10,976 nt of DNA from Dehalococcoidia bacterium (GTDB lineage Bacteria > Chloroflexota > Dehalococcoidia > Dehalococcoidales > DAOWKM01). Each line of letters starts with the position of its first letter. The stretch's first letter is position 1. The notes under the pieces were generated by a model. That model ran no database searches. It worked only from the letters and a program-made list of their open reading frames with translations, and was not told the DNA's origin. The stretch is taken from contig DAOWKM010000088.1 in NCBI GenBank assembly GCA_030643695.1, positions 1 to 10,976 on the forward strand. Reading direction: 5' to 3'. Of this stretch, positions 1 to 6,383 are shown in pieces. The translations under genes and the position numbers were made by a program.

Positions 1-2096
1 AGGTGCGTAAATCAGGTGAGCCATATCTGGAGCACCCGTTACAGGTTGCCTTGACCCTGGCTGAGCTTCAGCTTGATGCCAGCACCTTAGCCGCTGCCTT
101 ACTGCACGATGTTCCTGAGAATTGTGGGATACCTATTTCGGAGATTGAAGCCAAGTTTGGCTCAGAGGTAGGCAAGCTAGTTGGCGGCACTACCAAGCTG
201 GGCAAGCTCTCCTTGCAGGCTCCAACGGAGGTAGCCCCGCAGGTGGGTTTGGCGGCTAGGGAACGGCAGGCGGAGAACCTGAGGAAGATGCTGGTGGCAA
301 TGGCTGAAGACCTCCGTGTGGTGTTTATTAAGCTGGCTGACCGGCTGCATAATATGGGCACCCTAGATGCCCTGCCTTTAGAAACACAGCGTAGGATTGC
401 CCGAGAGACTTTAGAGATATATGCTCCCCTAGCCCATCGCCTGGGGATATGGGAGCTGAAGTGGCAATTAGAAGATTTATCCTTCCGTTACCTAGAACCG
501 AAGAAATATCGCCAGATTGCTAACCTTCTCGCTGCCCGGCGTACCCAGCGGGAGCAGTTCATAGCCCAGGTAATTCAGGTCTTGAGTCAGGAACTTGACC
601 GGGTTGGTCTAAGAGCCGAGATGTCTGGCAGGCCCAAGCATATCTACAGCATATACCAGAAGATGGAAAAATATTCTGCTCTGGGCAAAGACTTTGATGA
701 TATACGTGACCTTTTAGCCCTTCGGATATTGGTTGACACCATGCCTGATTGCTACCGTGCTCTAGGCGCTATCCACAGTTTATGGCGCCCTTTACCTAAC
801 GAGTTTAATGACTTTATTGCTAATCAAAAGCCAAATGGGTATCAATCTTTACATACTGCCGTGATGTATCACGCCACCCCTCTGGAAATACAGATTCGCA
901 CCTATGATATGCATCATATTGCTGAATATGGGGTAGCCGCTCACTGGCGCTATAAAGAAGGTGAAAAGAAGGATATACGCTTTGAGGAAAGGATAGGTTG
1001 GCTGCGCCAATTAATTGAGTGGCATCGGGAGCTCAGCGGGGCTGAGGAGTTTCTGGAATCGGTTAAAACAGATATATTCATTGACCAGGTTTTTGTTTAC
1101 ACACCTAAGGGGGAGATAAAGGATTTACCTAAAGGCTCTACCCCTCTTGATTTCGCTTATCGGGTTCACACTGAGCTGGGACACCGCTGTGTAGGGGCTA
1201 AGGTGAATGGTAGGTTAGTGCCACTCGATTATCAGCTTAATAATGGTGATGTTGTCGAAATTATGTCAGCTAAAGGGGATAGGGGACCAAGCCGAGATTG
1301 GCTGAGTCCTCACCTGGGTTATACTAAAACATCTCATGCCAAGGAAAAGATACGACAATGGTTTAAGAAGCAAGAACGGGTAGAAAATATTGAGCGTGGC
1401 CGGGAGATTTTGGAGAAGGAGATGAGGCATCTGGGGATAAAACTTAGTGAGCGAGAGGAGATAGCCAAACTATTCAAATATGATAGTCTGGACGACTTCC
1501 TAGCCGCTATTGGTTACGGTGGCATTACTACTCATCAGATTGCCCTAAAGCTAGCTGCCCAGCAACAGCAACCTAGGACAATAGCTGAGGTTACTCTCCC
1601 TAAGCAGCCACCATCAGCGATTAAGGTGCTGGGGGTGGGGGATATGCTTACCCAACTAGCTCAATGTTGTCATCCTGTGCCCGGTGATAAGATTATTGGC
1701 TATGTTACTCGTAGCCGGGGGGTGACTATTCACCGTCAGGATTGTGGCAATATTATTCGTGAGAAGGACAGGGAGAGACTGATTAAGGTGGAGTGGGGAC
1801 AGGCTGATTTGCTATATCCGGTCAGTATTAAGGTTGATGCCTGGGATAGGGTAGGGCTGGTGCGTGATATCACTACCATTGTGGCTGAGGAAGGGGTTAA
1901 TATTGCTACCGTGAGCCTTACTAGTCATGAAGACCATACTACATCAACATTCCTTACCTTAGAGACGAGGGGATTAGCCCAGTTAAGTCGGCTATTGGCC
2001 AAGATTGAGGGCATTCGGGGGGTAATAAGTGTTGCCCGGGCGGGGGACGAGGCGACTATCAAAGCTAGCCCATCCGAAACTATTGCATCCCCTTAA
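1..2096 (+). CDS. rel: RelA/SpoT-family (p)ppGpp synthetase/hydrolase, 5'-truncated by window edge
   Basis: Long RSH enzyme that makes and/or degrades the alarmone (p)ppGpp in the cytoplasm. The reading frame is open from base 3. The GTG at 3-5 is an internal valine, because RKSGEPY normally lies about 42 residues into the protein, so the true start is upstream. Counting from base 3 (697 codons) I see: an HD hydrolase domain (His11, His35-Asp36, LADRLHN motif); the synthetase domain (GRPKHIYSIYQKM at 209-221, NGYQSLHT at 278-285, EIQIRT, AEYGVAAHW); a TGS domain from about 357; a Cys555-Cys556 zinc-finger-type motif (CCHPVPGD); and a C-terminal ACT domain from about 605. Two variants stand out. 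The HDxxED motif reads HDVPEN. The RxKD motif of bifunctional enzymes reads EFND (267-270), closer to the ExDD of RelA. Stop is TAA. The rpsT gene follows after 12 bases, probably co-transcribed. Family assignment is very secure; the balance of activities is not. Confidence 0.96.
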   Translation, partial: VRKSGEPYLEHPLQVALTLAELQLDASTLAAALLHDVPENCGIPISEIEAKFGSEVGKLVGGTTKLGKLSLQAPTEVAPQVGLAARERQAENLRKMLVAMAEDLRVVFIKLADRLHNMGTLDALPLETQRRIARETLEIYAPLAHRLGIWELKWQLEDLSFRYLEPKKYRQIANLLAARRTQREQFIAQVIQVLSQELDRVGLRAEMSGRPKHIYSIYQKMEKYSALGKDFDDIRDLLALRILVDTMPDCYRALGAIHSLWRPLPNEFNDFIANQKPNGYQSLHTAVMYHATPLEIQIRTYDMHHIAEYGVAAHWRYKEGEKKDIRFEERIGWLRQLIEWHRELSGAEEFLESVKTDIFIDQVFVYTPKGEIKDLPKGSTPLDFAYRVHTELGHRCVGAKVNGRLVPLDYQLNNGDVVEIMSAKGDRGPSRDWLSPHLGYTKTSHAKEKIRQWFKKQERVENIERGREILEKEMRHLGIKLSEREEIAKLFKYDSLDDFLAAIGYGGITTHQIALKLAAQQQQPRTIAEVTLPKQPPSAIKVLGVGDMLTQLAQCCHPVPGDKIIGYVTRSRGVTIHRQDCGNIIREKDRERLIKVEWGQADLLYPVSIKVDAWDRVGLVRDITTIVAEEGVNIATVSLTSHEDHTTSTFLTLETRGLAQLSRLLAKIEGIRGVISVARAGDEATIKASPSETIASP

Positions 2097-2104
2097 AGGA
2101 GGTG
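2097..2104 (+). promoter_or_regulatory. Strong ribosome binding site deciding the TTG start of rpsT
   Basis: AGGAGGTG is an essentially full anti-Shine-Dalgarno match lying right after the rel stop codon and 4 bases before TTG at 2109. It supports the TTG as the true rpsT start. No ATG gives a full-length S20 here, and the protein read from the TTG begins PVIKSA, as expected for the family. Confidence 0.85.
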
Positions 2105-2108
2105 AATA

Positions 2109-2384
2109 TTGCCAGTTATTAAGTCAGCGCAAAAACAGATGCGTGTAAATGAAAGAAAGCGATTACGCAATAAGTCGATTCGTAGCCTAACTAAAACCAA
2201 TATAACTAGAGCGGAAAGGCTTATCTTCTCCGGTGAGCTAGAGTTGGCTCAGAAAGCGGTAGTAGCCGCCATCAGTTCCTTGGATAAAGCGGCTGAGAAG
2301 GGAGTCATTCATCCCAATAATGCCGCCCGACGCAAGTCCCGATTGATGAAAAAGCTAAATGAGGCTCAGCCTCCTCCAGGCTAA
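2109..2384 (+). CDS. rpsT: 30S ribosomal protein S20
   Basis: Small basic protein that binds 16S rRNA early in 30S assembly. The product is 91 residues, within the usual 85-95 range. Its N-terminus (PVIKSAQKQMRVNERKRLRNKS) matches the typical S20 start, with the conserved KR-rich helix, the mid-protein segment DKAAEKGVIHPNNAARRKSRL and a lysine-rich end. The start codon is TTG, which is common for rpsT; in E. coli it is linked to autoregulation, but nothing here shows that directly. It sits 12 bases downstream of rel, so it is probably read on the same transcript. No convincing intrinsic terminator follows. Confidence 0.95.
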   Translation: MPVIKSAQKQMRVNERKRLRNKSIRSLTKTNITRAERLIFSGELELAQKAVVAAISSLDKAAEKGVIHPNNAARRKSRLMKKLNEAQPPPG

Positions 2385-2535
2385 GGTAGCGCTGGAAGAA
2401 CCTATTAAGTTTAGCCCTCCCCTACTTATTTAAGCAGAGTATACCCGATTATTAATTTTGTCTGTCCCATATCTTTTAAGTTGAGCATATCCCCCTCTCG
2501 TTCAGATAGATAGGTGGCATCTCGGATAGTCTTTA

Positions 2536-2618
2536 TGTCATTGCGAGGAGCTTTGCGACGAAGCAATCTCTAGAAATACTCCTCGCTGGGATTGCCACGC
2601 CTTCGGCTCGCAATGACA
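2536..2618. repeat. MITE/REP-like inverted repeat element
   Basis: Perfect 12-base terminal arms, TGTCATTGCGAG (2536-2547) and CTCGCAATGACA (2607-2618), enclose a second nested pair, GCAATC (2563-2568) and GATTGC (2590-2595), so either strand can fold into a branched hairpin. An imperfect continuation may run outward to about 2513 and 2640, where GTGGCA faces TGCCAC. I recognise the ATTGCGAG / GAAGCAATC / GATTGCC / CTCGCAATGAC pattern as a widespread short dispersed repeat in many bacterial genomes, including Dehalococcoidia and Deltaproteobacteria (from memory, not a search). There is no coding capacity. It ends 45 bases upstream of the hrcA -35 box, leaving the promoter intact. Confidence 0.8.
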
Positions 2619-2663
2619 AGGAAAGATGTGATGTGCCACTAATCATATAAACGAGCGCCCCCC

Positions 2664-2693
2664 TTGACAAGTAGTGACTAGAAGTGGTAAATT
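2664..2693 (+). promoter_or_regulatory. Sigma-70-type promoter of the hrcA operon
   Basis: A perfect -35 TTGACA (2664-2669) is followed by an 18-base spacer and a -10 TAAATT (2688-2693). TG at 2685-2686 places an extended -10 element one base upstream of it. Transcription should start near 2699-2702, just at the left edge of the CIRCE operator, the usual geometry for HrcA repression. This is a housekeeping-type rather than an alternative-sigma promoter. Confidence 0.8.
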
Positions 2694-2703
2694 AAAAATC
2701 TGA

Positions 2704-2730
2704 TTAGCAGTCGCAGGCTTAGACTGCTAA
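2704..2730 (+). promoter_or_regulatory. CIRCE operator (HrcA binding site), variant arms
   Basis: Perfect inverted repeat TTAGCAGTC - 9 bases - GACTGCTAA, extendable by one more A-T pair on the outside (2703/2731). The CIRCE consensus is TTAGCACTC-N9-GAGTGCTAA, so this site differs by one symmetric, mutually compensating substitution per arm (C to G, and G to C), keeping full dyad symmetry and the exact 9-base spacer. It lies directly downstream of the -10 box and 12 bases before the hrcA start codon. HrcA bound here would block transcription initiation. The mRNA copy could also form a 5' UTR hairpin. Confidence 0.93.
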
Positions 2731-2742
2731 TAAAGGGAAGAG

Positions 2743-3792
2743 ATGTTATCTCCCAGGACAGAGACAATACTCAAGTCTATAGTGGGACAATACATTGCTA
2801 AGGCGATGCCGGTGCCATCACGGAGTGTCATCAATAATTATGAGCTGGGAGTAAGTGCGGCTACCATTCGTAATGAGATGGCACACCTGGAGCAAGAAGG
2901 TTATATTATTCGCCGTCATCCTTCAGCAGGAAGCATACCCTCGGATAAGGGCTACCGCTACTATGTGGAATCTCTAAGTGATGTTGAGCTCCCTTTAGCT
3001 GAGCAGCGCTTGATAAGTCACCTCTTCTATCAGGTGGAGAGGGAACTGGAGAGGTGGCTAAGGCTGGCAGCAACACTTATAGCTCAGTTGGTTCAAAATA
3101 TGGCGGTAGTTACTATGCCCAAGTCAGTAGGCTGCCAGTTCAAGCATGTGGAGCTGGTTTCCTTACAAGACTCGCTGGCACTGGCTGTTGTTGTTCTTCG
3201 TGGAGCCAGGGTAAAGCAACAACTAATAGCCTTTGAGCAGGTCATATCTCAACCAGGGCTAACGGCTATTGCTGATAAACTAAATGCTGCCTGTTCAGGC
3301 CTGACCAGCCCCCAAATTTTAGCTAAAGCTATGGAGCTTTCCCTTGTTGAGCAGCAAGTAACCGATTGCCTGCTAAAGATGATGCAGGCTGAAAATGAGC
3401 AGGAGTATGAAGAGCCTTACCTTGACGGCTTACATTTCATACTTAACCAGCCAGAGTTTGCCCATAGTCAGCGGATGCTAGAGCTAATGGAATTAGTTGA
3501 GCACAGAGATTTGCTAAGGATTATCGTTCCTCAAGGACTGGGACTGGCTAACCGCGAGGTGAGGATAGTTATCGGGAAGGAGAATGAGGCAGAGGCTATC
3601 CGCAACTATAGTGTGGTCATTAGCCGATACGGACTTCCTGAAGAGGCTGAGGGGACTATAGGAGTGGTCGGACCTACTCGGATGCCCTATGCCCGTACCA
3701 TCGCCGCCGTAGGCTATCTATCCTCAGTGCTGAGTAAACTGGTTGCTGAACTATGCGGAAGAGAAGCACCAAGTGATATGTCAGAGGGATAA
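2743..3792 (+). CDS. hrcA: Heat-inducible transcription repressor HrcA
   Basis: Repressor of class I heat-shock genes; it binds CIRCE as a dimer and in other bacteria needs GroEL for activity. The 349-residue product has the expected length. The N-terminal winged helix-turn-helix shows VPSRSV..NYELGVSAATIRNEMAHLEQEGYI (24-55) followed by the wing HPSAGSIPSDKGYRYYV (59-75). The GAF-like core and the C-terminal segment typical of HrcA follow, including RYGLPEEAEGTIGVVGPTRMPYARTIAAVGYLS. The wing is unusual: families normally have HTSAGRIP, and here the Thr is Pro60 and the Arg is Ser64. The ATG has a modest AGGGAAG-like Shine-Dalgarno site upstream. It is the first gene of the hrcA-grpE-dnaK-dnaJ operon, directly under its own operator, so it is probably autoregulated. 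Confidence 0.96.
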   Translation: MLSPRTETILKSIVGQYIAKAMPVPSRSVINNYELGVSAATIRNEMAHLEQEGYIIRRHPSAGSIPSDKGYRYYVESLSDVELPLAEQRLISHLFYQVERELERWLRLAATLIAQLVQNMAVVTMPKSVGCQFKHVELVSLQDSLALAVVVLRGARVKQQLIAFEQVISQPGLTAIADKLNAACSGLTSPQILAKAMELSLVEQQVTDCLLKMMQAENEQEYEEPYLDGLHFILNQPEFAHSQRMLELMELVEHRDLLRIIVPQGLGLANREVRIVIGKENEAEAIRNYSVVISRYGLPEEAEGTIGVVGPTRMPYARTIAAVGYLSSVLSKLVAELCGREAPSDMSEG

Positions 3793-3832
3793 GGTTACTG
3801 AATAGAAACCAAGGGAGTGAGGTAGAGTAACA

Positions 3833-4378
3833 ATGATTCCAAGAGAACCAGAGGAAAATCAGACTAACGATGTGGAGGAAGAGGTCGCTGAAATAGAGGA
3901 TGTAGAGGCGTTAAAGCAAGTCCTGGCTGAGGAAAAGGCGAAGGCAGAAGCTAACCTGGCTAATTGGAAAAGAGCTCAAGCCGACTTCATTAACTATAAG
4001 CGACGTAGTGAGCAAGAAAAGGAGGAGATTAGCAAGTTTGCTAATGCCTTGCTTATACTTAACCTGTTACCTATTCTTGACGATTTGGAACGAGCCTTCA
4101 CCTCTATCCCCTCCCATCTTGCCAAGCTTACCTGGGTAGATGGCATCAGACTCATCGAGCACAAGCTTAGGGCAAGCCTGGAGGCACAGGGACTGTCTCA
4201 GATTGAGGCGCTGGGCGAACCATTTGACCCTAACCTTCATGAAGCCGCCATGCATGGTAAAGGTAAAGAGGGAATAGTTGTTGAGGAGCTGCAGAAGGGC
4301 TATAAGTTACATGATAGGGTTATTCGGCCAGCTACGGTGGTAGTAGGTAATGGAGAAGAGGAGGAAAAGGAGGTATAA
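3833..4378 (+). CDS. grpE: Nucleotide exchange factor GrpE
   Basis: Dimeric co-chaperone that releases ADP from DnaK and acts as a thermosensor in some species. The 181-residue product starts with an acidic, probably disordered segment (about 1-25), then a long charged helical/coiled-coil region (about 25-65, including NWKRAQADFINYKRRSEQE), then the four-helix region with LLPILDDLERA (78-88). It ends with the C-terminal beta domain signature GYKLHDRVIRPATVVVG (156-172) and an acidic tail. It starts 40 bases after hrcA with a GAGGT site 9 bases before the ATG. Its last codons contain the dnaK Shine-Dalgarno site, so translation of the two is probably coupled. Confidence 0.95.
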   Translation: MIPREPEENQTNDVEEEVAEIEDVEALKQVLAEEKAKAEANLANWKRAQADFINYKRRSEQEKEEISKFANALLILNLLPILDDLERAFTSIPSHLAKLTWVDGIRLIEHKLRASLEAQGLSQIEALGEPFDPNLHEAAMHGKGKEGIVVEELQKGYKLHDRVIRPATVVVGNGEEEEKEV

Positions 4379-4381
4379 ATT

Positions 4382-6280
4382 ATGGCTAAGGTTATAGGTA
4401 TTGATTTAGGCACAACTTTTAGTGAGGTATCAGTGATGGAGGCTGGGGAGCCGGTAGTCATCACTAGTGCTGAGGGGAGCCGCCTTGTCCCATCGGTAGT
4501 AGCTATAAGTAAGAATGGTGAGCGCTTGGTTGGGCAGATAGCCAAACGTCAAGCTATCGTCAACCCCGAGAACACCATCTATAGCATCAAGCGTTTTATG
4601 GGACGCAAGTGGGGAGAACCAGCCGGACGGGAACTCCCGATAGAGGAAGATGCCAGGCGCAAGGCTTATAAGGTAACTAAGGCTCCCAATGGTGATGTGC
4701 GGGTAGTAATGGGTGGCAAGGAGTATAGCCCCCCTGAAATCTCAGCCATGATTCTACAAAAACTTAAAGTGGATGCTGAGGCTTACCTTGGTGAGAAGGT
4801 TACTGAGGCGGTGATTACCGTTCCTGCCTACTTCAATGATAGTCAGCGGCAGGCAACCAAGGATGCTGGCAAGATAGCCGGGCTCGAGGTACTGCGAATA
4901 ATTAACGAACCAACCGCAGCCTCTCTAGCCTATGGGTTGGATAAAAGGAAGGACGAGACCATTGCCGTTTATGACCTTGGTGGCGGCACCTTTGATATAT
5001 CTATTCTGGAACTAGGTGGCGGCACCTTCCAGGTTAAGTCAACCAGCGGTGATACCCACCTCGGTGGTGATGATTTTGACCAGAGAGTCATGGATTGGCT
5101 ATGTGATGAGTTCAAACGAGACCAGGGGATAGACCTACGGCAGGATAAAATGGCGTTACAAAGACTGAGGGAAGCTGCCGAAAAGGCTAAGAGTGAGCTA
5201 TCTACAGTGATGCAGACCGAGGTGAACCTCCCCTTTATTACCGCTGATGCTAGTGGGCCGAAGCACCTTAGTATAACCCTTACCCGGGCTAAGCTGGAGC
5301 AACTGGTAATGGATTTGGTGGAGAAAAGCCTTGCTCCCTGCCAGCAGGCATTGGCTGATGCTGGAAAGACCGCTGCCCAGATTGATGAGACAGTTCTGAT
5401 TGGTGGTCAAACCAGAATGCCGTTAGTTCAGGAGAGAGTTAAGCAATTTTTTGGTAAGGAGCCTCATAAGGGGGTCAATCCTGATGAAGTGGTAGCTATT
5501 GGTGCGGCAATTCAGGCAGGAGTGCTCAAGGGGGAAGTTAAGGATGTCCTCTTGCTTGATGTTACCCCGCTTACCCTTGGTATTGAGACCCTTGGTGGAG
5601 TGGCTACTCCTCTCATCTCTCGCAATACCACCATCCCTACCTCCAAGAGTCAGATTTTCAGCACTGCGGCTGATAATCAGCCCAGTGTTGAGATTCATGT
5701 CCTCCAGGGGGAGAGACCGATGGCAACTGATAATAGGACACTAGGACGGTTTATGCTTGATGGCATCTTGTCGGCGCCACGGGGTATGCCTCAGATTGAG
5801 GTCAGCTTTGATATTGATGCTAATGGTATTCTCAGTGTTAAGGCTCACGATAAAGGCACCGGTCGGGAGCAGAAAATAACCATCACTGCTTCCAGTGGAC
5901 TGTCTAAGGAAGAAGTAGAGCGGATGCAGCGGGAAGCCGAGATGCATGCTGCTGAAGATACCAAGCGTCGCCAGGAAGTGGAAACACGCAACGCTGCTGA
6001 TACCCTAGTGTATACCGCAGAAAAAACCCTGCGGGAGCAGAAGGATAAGATATCCTCGGAGCTAAATCAAGAGGTAGAAAGCAAGGTAGCGGCGGTTCGC
6101 TCAGCCCTACAGGGCACAAGTATAGATGCTATCCGCCAGGCAACCCAGGAGCTATCTGAGGCTATGCAAAAAGTAGGTGCTGCCGTCTATGGGCAACAAC
6201 CACCCCCTGGTGGTCAACCACCCCCGGGTAAAGAAGGCGGCGAAGAAGGCACGGTGGAAGGCGAATTCCACGAGGTGTAG
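4382..6280 (+). CDS. dnaK: Hsp70 chaperone DnaK
   Basis: ATP-dependent cytoplasmic chaperone, partner of DnaJ and GrpE. At 632 residues it is close to the standard length. All three Hsp70 signatures are present: IDLGTTFS (7-14), VYDLGGGTFDIS (196-207) and VLIGGQTRMP (338-347). The interdomain linker DVLLLD is at 388-393, followed by the substrate-binding domain (TPLTLGIETLGG..) and the helical lid. The phosphate-loop residue that is Asn13 in E. coli DnaK is Phe13, as the aromatic residue in eukaryotic Hsp70s, and Glu15 replaces the usual Cys. The flexible C-terminus has a short Pro-Gly duplication (two PPPGG/PPPGK blocks) and ends EFHEV, resembling the acidic EF-EV tails of other bacterial DnaKs. 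AAGGAGGT (4367-4374), inside the end of grpE, serves the ATG with 7-base spacing. Confidence 0.98.
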   Translation: MAKVIGIDLGTTFSEVSVMEAGEPVVITSAEGSRLVPSVVAISKNGERLVGQIAKRQAIVNPENTIYSIKRFMGRKWGEPAGRELPIEEDARRKAYKVTKAPNGDVRVVMGGKEYSPPEISAMILQKLKVDAEAYLGEKVTEAVITVPAYFNDSQRQATKDAGKIAGLEVLRIINEPTAASLAYGLDKRKDETIAVYDLGGGTFDISILELGGGTFQVKSTSGDTHLGGDDFDQRVMDWLCDEFKRDQGIDLRQDKMALQRLREAAEKAKSELSTVMQTEVNLPFITADASGPKHLSITLTRAKLEQLVMDLVEKSLAPCQQALADAGKTAAQIDETVLIGGQTRMPLVQERVKQFFGKEPHKGVNPDEVVAIGAAIQAGVLKGEVKDVLLLDVTPLTLGIETLGGVATPLISRNTTIPTSKSQIFSTAADNQPSVEIHVLQGERPMATDNRTLGRFMLDGILSAPRGMPQIEVSFDIDANGILSVKAHDKGTGREQKITITASSGLSKEEVERMQREAEMHAAEDTKRRQEVETRNAADTLVYTAEKTLREQKDKISSELNQEVESKVAAVRSALQGTSIDAIRQATQELSEAMQKVGAAVYGQQPPPGGQPPPGKEGGEEGTVEGEFHEV

Positions 6281-6292
6281 AAGCAGATAGGG

Positions 6293-6377
6293 AGTTATGT
6301 AAGAGGGGCGAAGCCCCTCTTACATAACTAATTCCCCTTCCCCTTAATAAGGGGAAGGGGAAAAAGGGGATAGGGTT
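6293..6377 (+). repeat. Two-hairpin palindromic repeat, copy 1 (between dnaK and dnaJ)
   Basis: Hairpin I is a perfect 17-bp stem, AGTTATGTAAGAGGGGC (6293-6309) and GCCCCTCTTACATAACT (6313-6329), around a GAA loop. Hairpin II is a 15-bp palindrome, TTCCCCTTCCCCTTA (6332-6346) and TAAGGGGAAGGGGAA (6348-6362), centred on base 6347. A purine-rich tail AAAGGGGATAGGGTT completes the unit. Bases 6301-6377 match 10661-10737 in reverse orientation at 72 of 77 positions, so this is a dispersed repeat. It fills nearly the whole 103-base dnaK-dnaJ gap. There is no U-run after either hairpin, so it is not a standard terminator, but in mRNA it could act as a processing, stability or attenuation element between dnaK and dnaJ. 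Confidence 0.9.
6372..6375 (+). promoter_or_regulatory. Likely dnaJ ribosome binding site, inside the repeat
   Basis: AGGG lies 8 bases before the dnaJ ATG at 6384 and is the best-spaced Shine-Dalgarno match. An upstream AGGGG (6365-6369) is too far (14 bases) to be ideal. Both lie in the conserved tail of the repeat, which recurs at 10661-10677 in reverse orientation, so dnaJ appears to use a ribosome binding site provided by the repeat. Confidence 0.6.
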
Positions 6378-6383
6378 CATAAT

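Larger units (their letters stand above)
2385..2742. other. rpsT-hrcA intergenic region
   Basis: This 358-base gap has no credible open reading frame. Its left part (2385-2510) is AT-rich and shows nothing I can identify. The middle holds an inverted-repeat element (core 2536-2618). The right part holds the heat-shock operon promoter and CIRCE operator, annotated separately. Confidence 0.7.

Noticed and set aside
3..5. GTG as the start codon of rel
   Set aside because: It encodes the residue just before RKSGEPY, which in RSH enzymes lies about 42 residues into the HD domain; the gene is cut by the window edge.
2362..2398. Terminator hairpin after rpsT (TCCAG...CTGGA)
   Set aside because: Only a 5-bp core stem, overlapping the end of the coding sequence, with no T-run.
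6293..6329. Intrinsic terminator after dnaK
   Set aside because: The 17-bp stem is strong but is followed by AATTCCCC rather than a T-run, and dnaJ follows with no new promoter visible. Read as a repeat with possible RNA effects.
5198..6380. Several antisense open frames opposite dnaK and the dnaK-dnaJ gap
   Set aside because: Shadows of dnaK codon usage, with no family motifs or ribosome binding sites.
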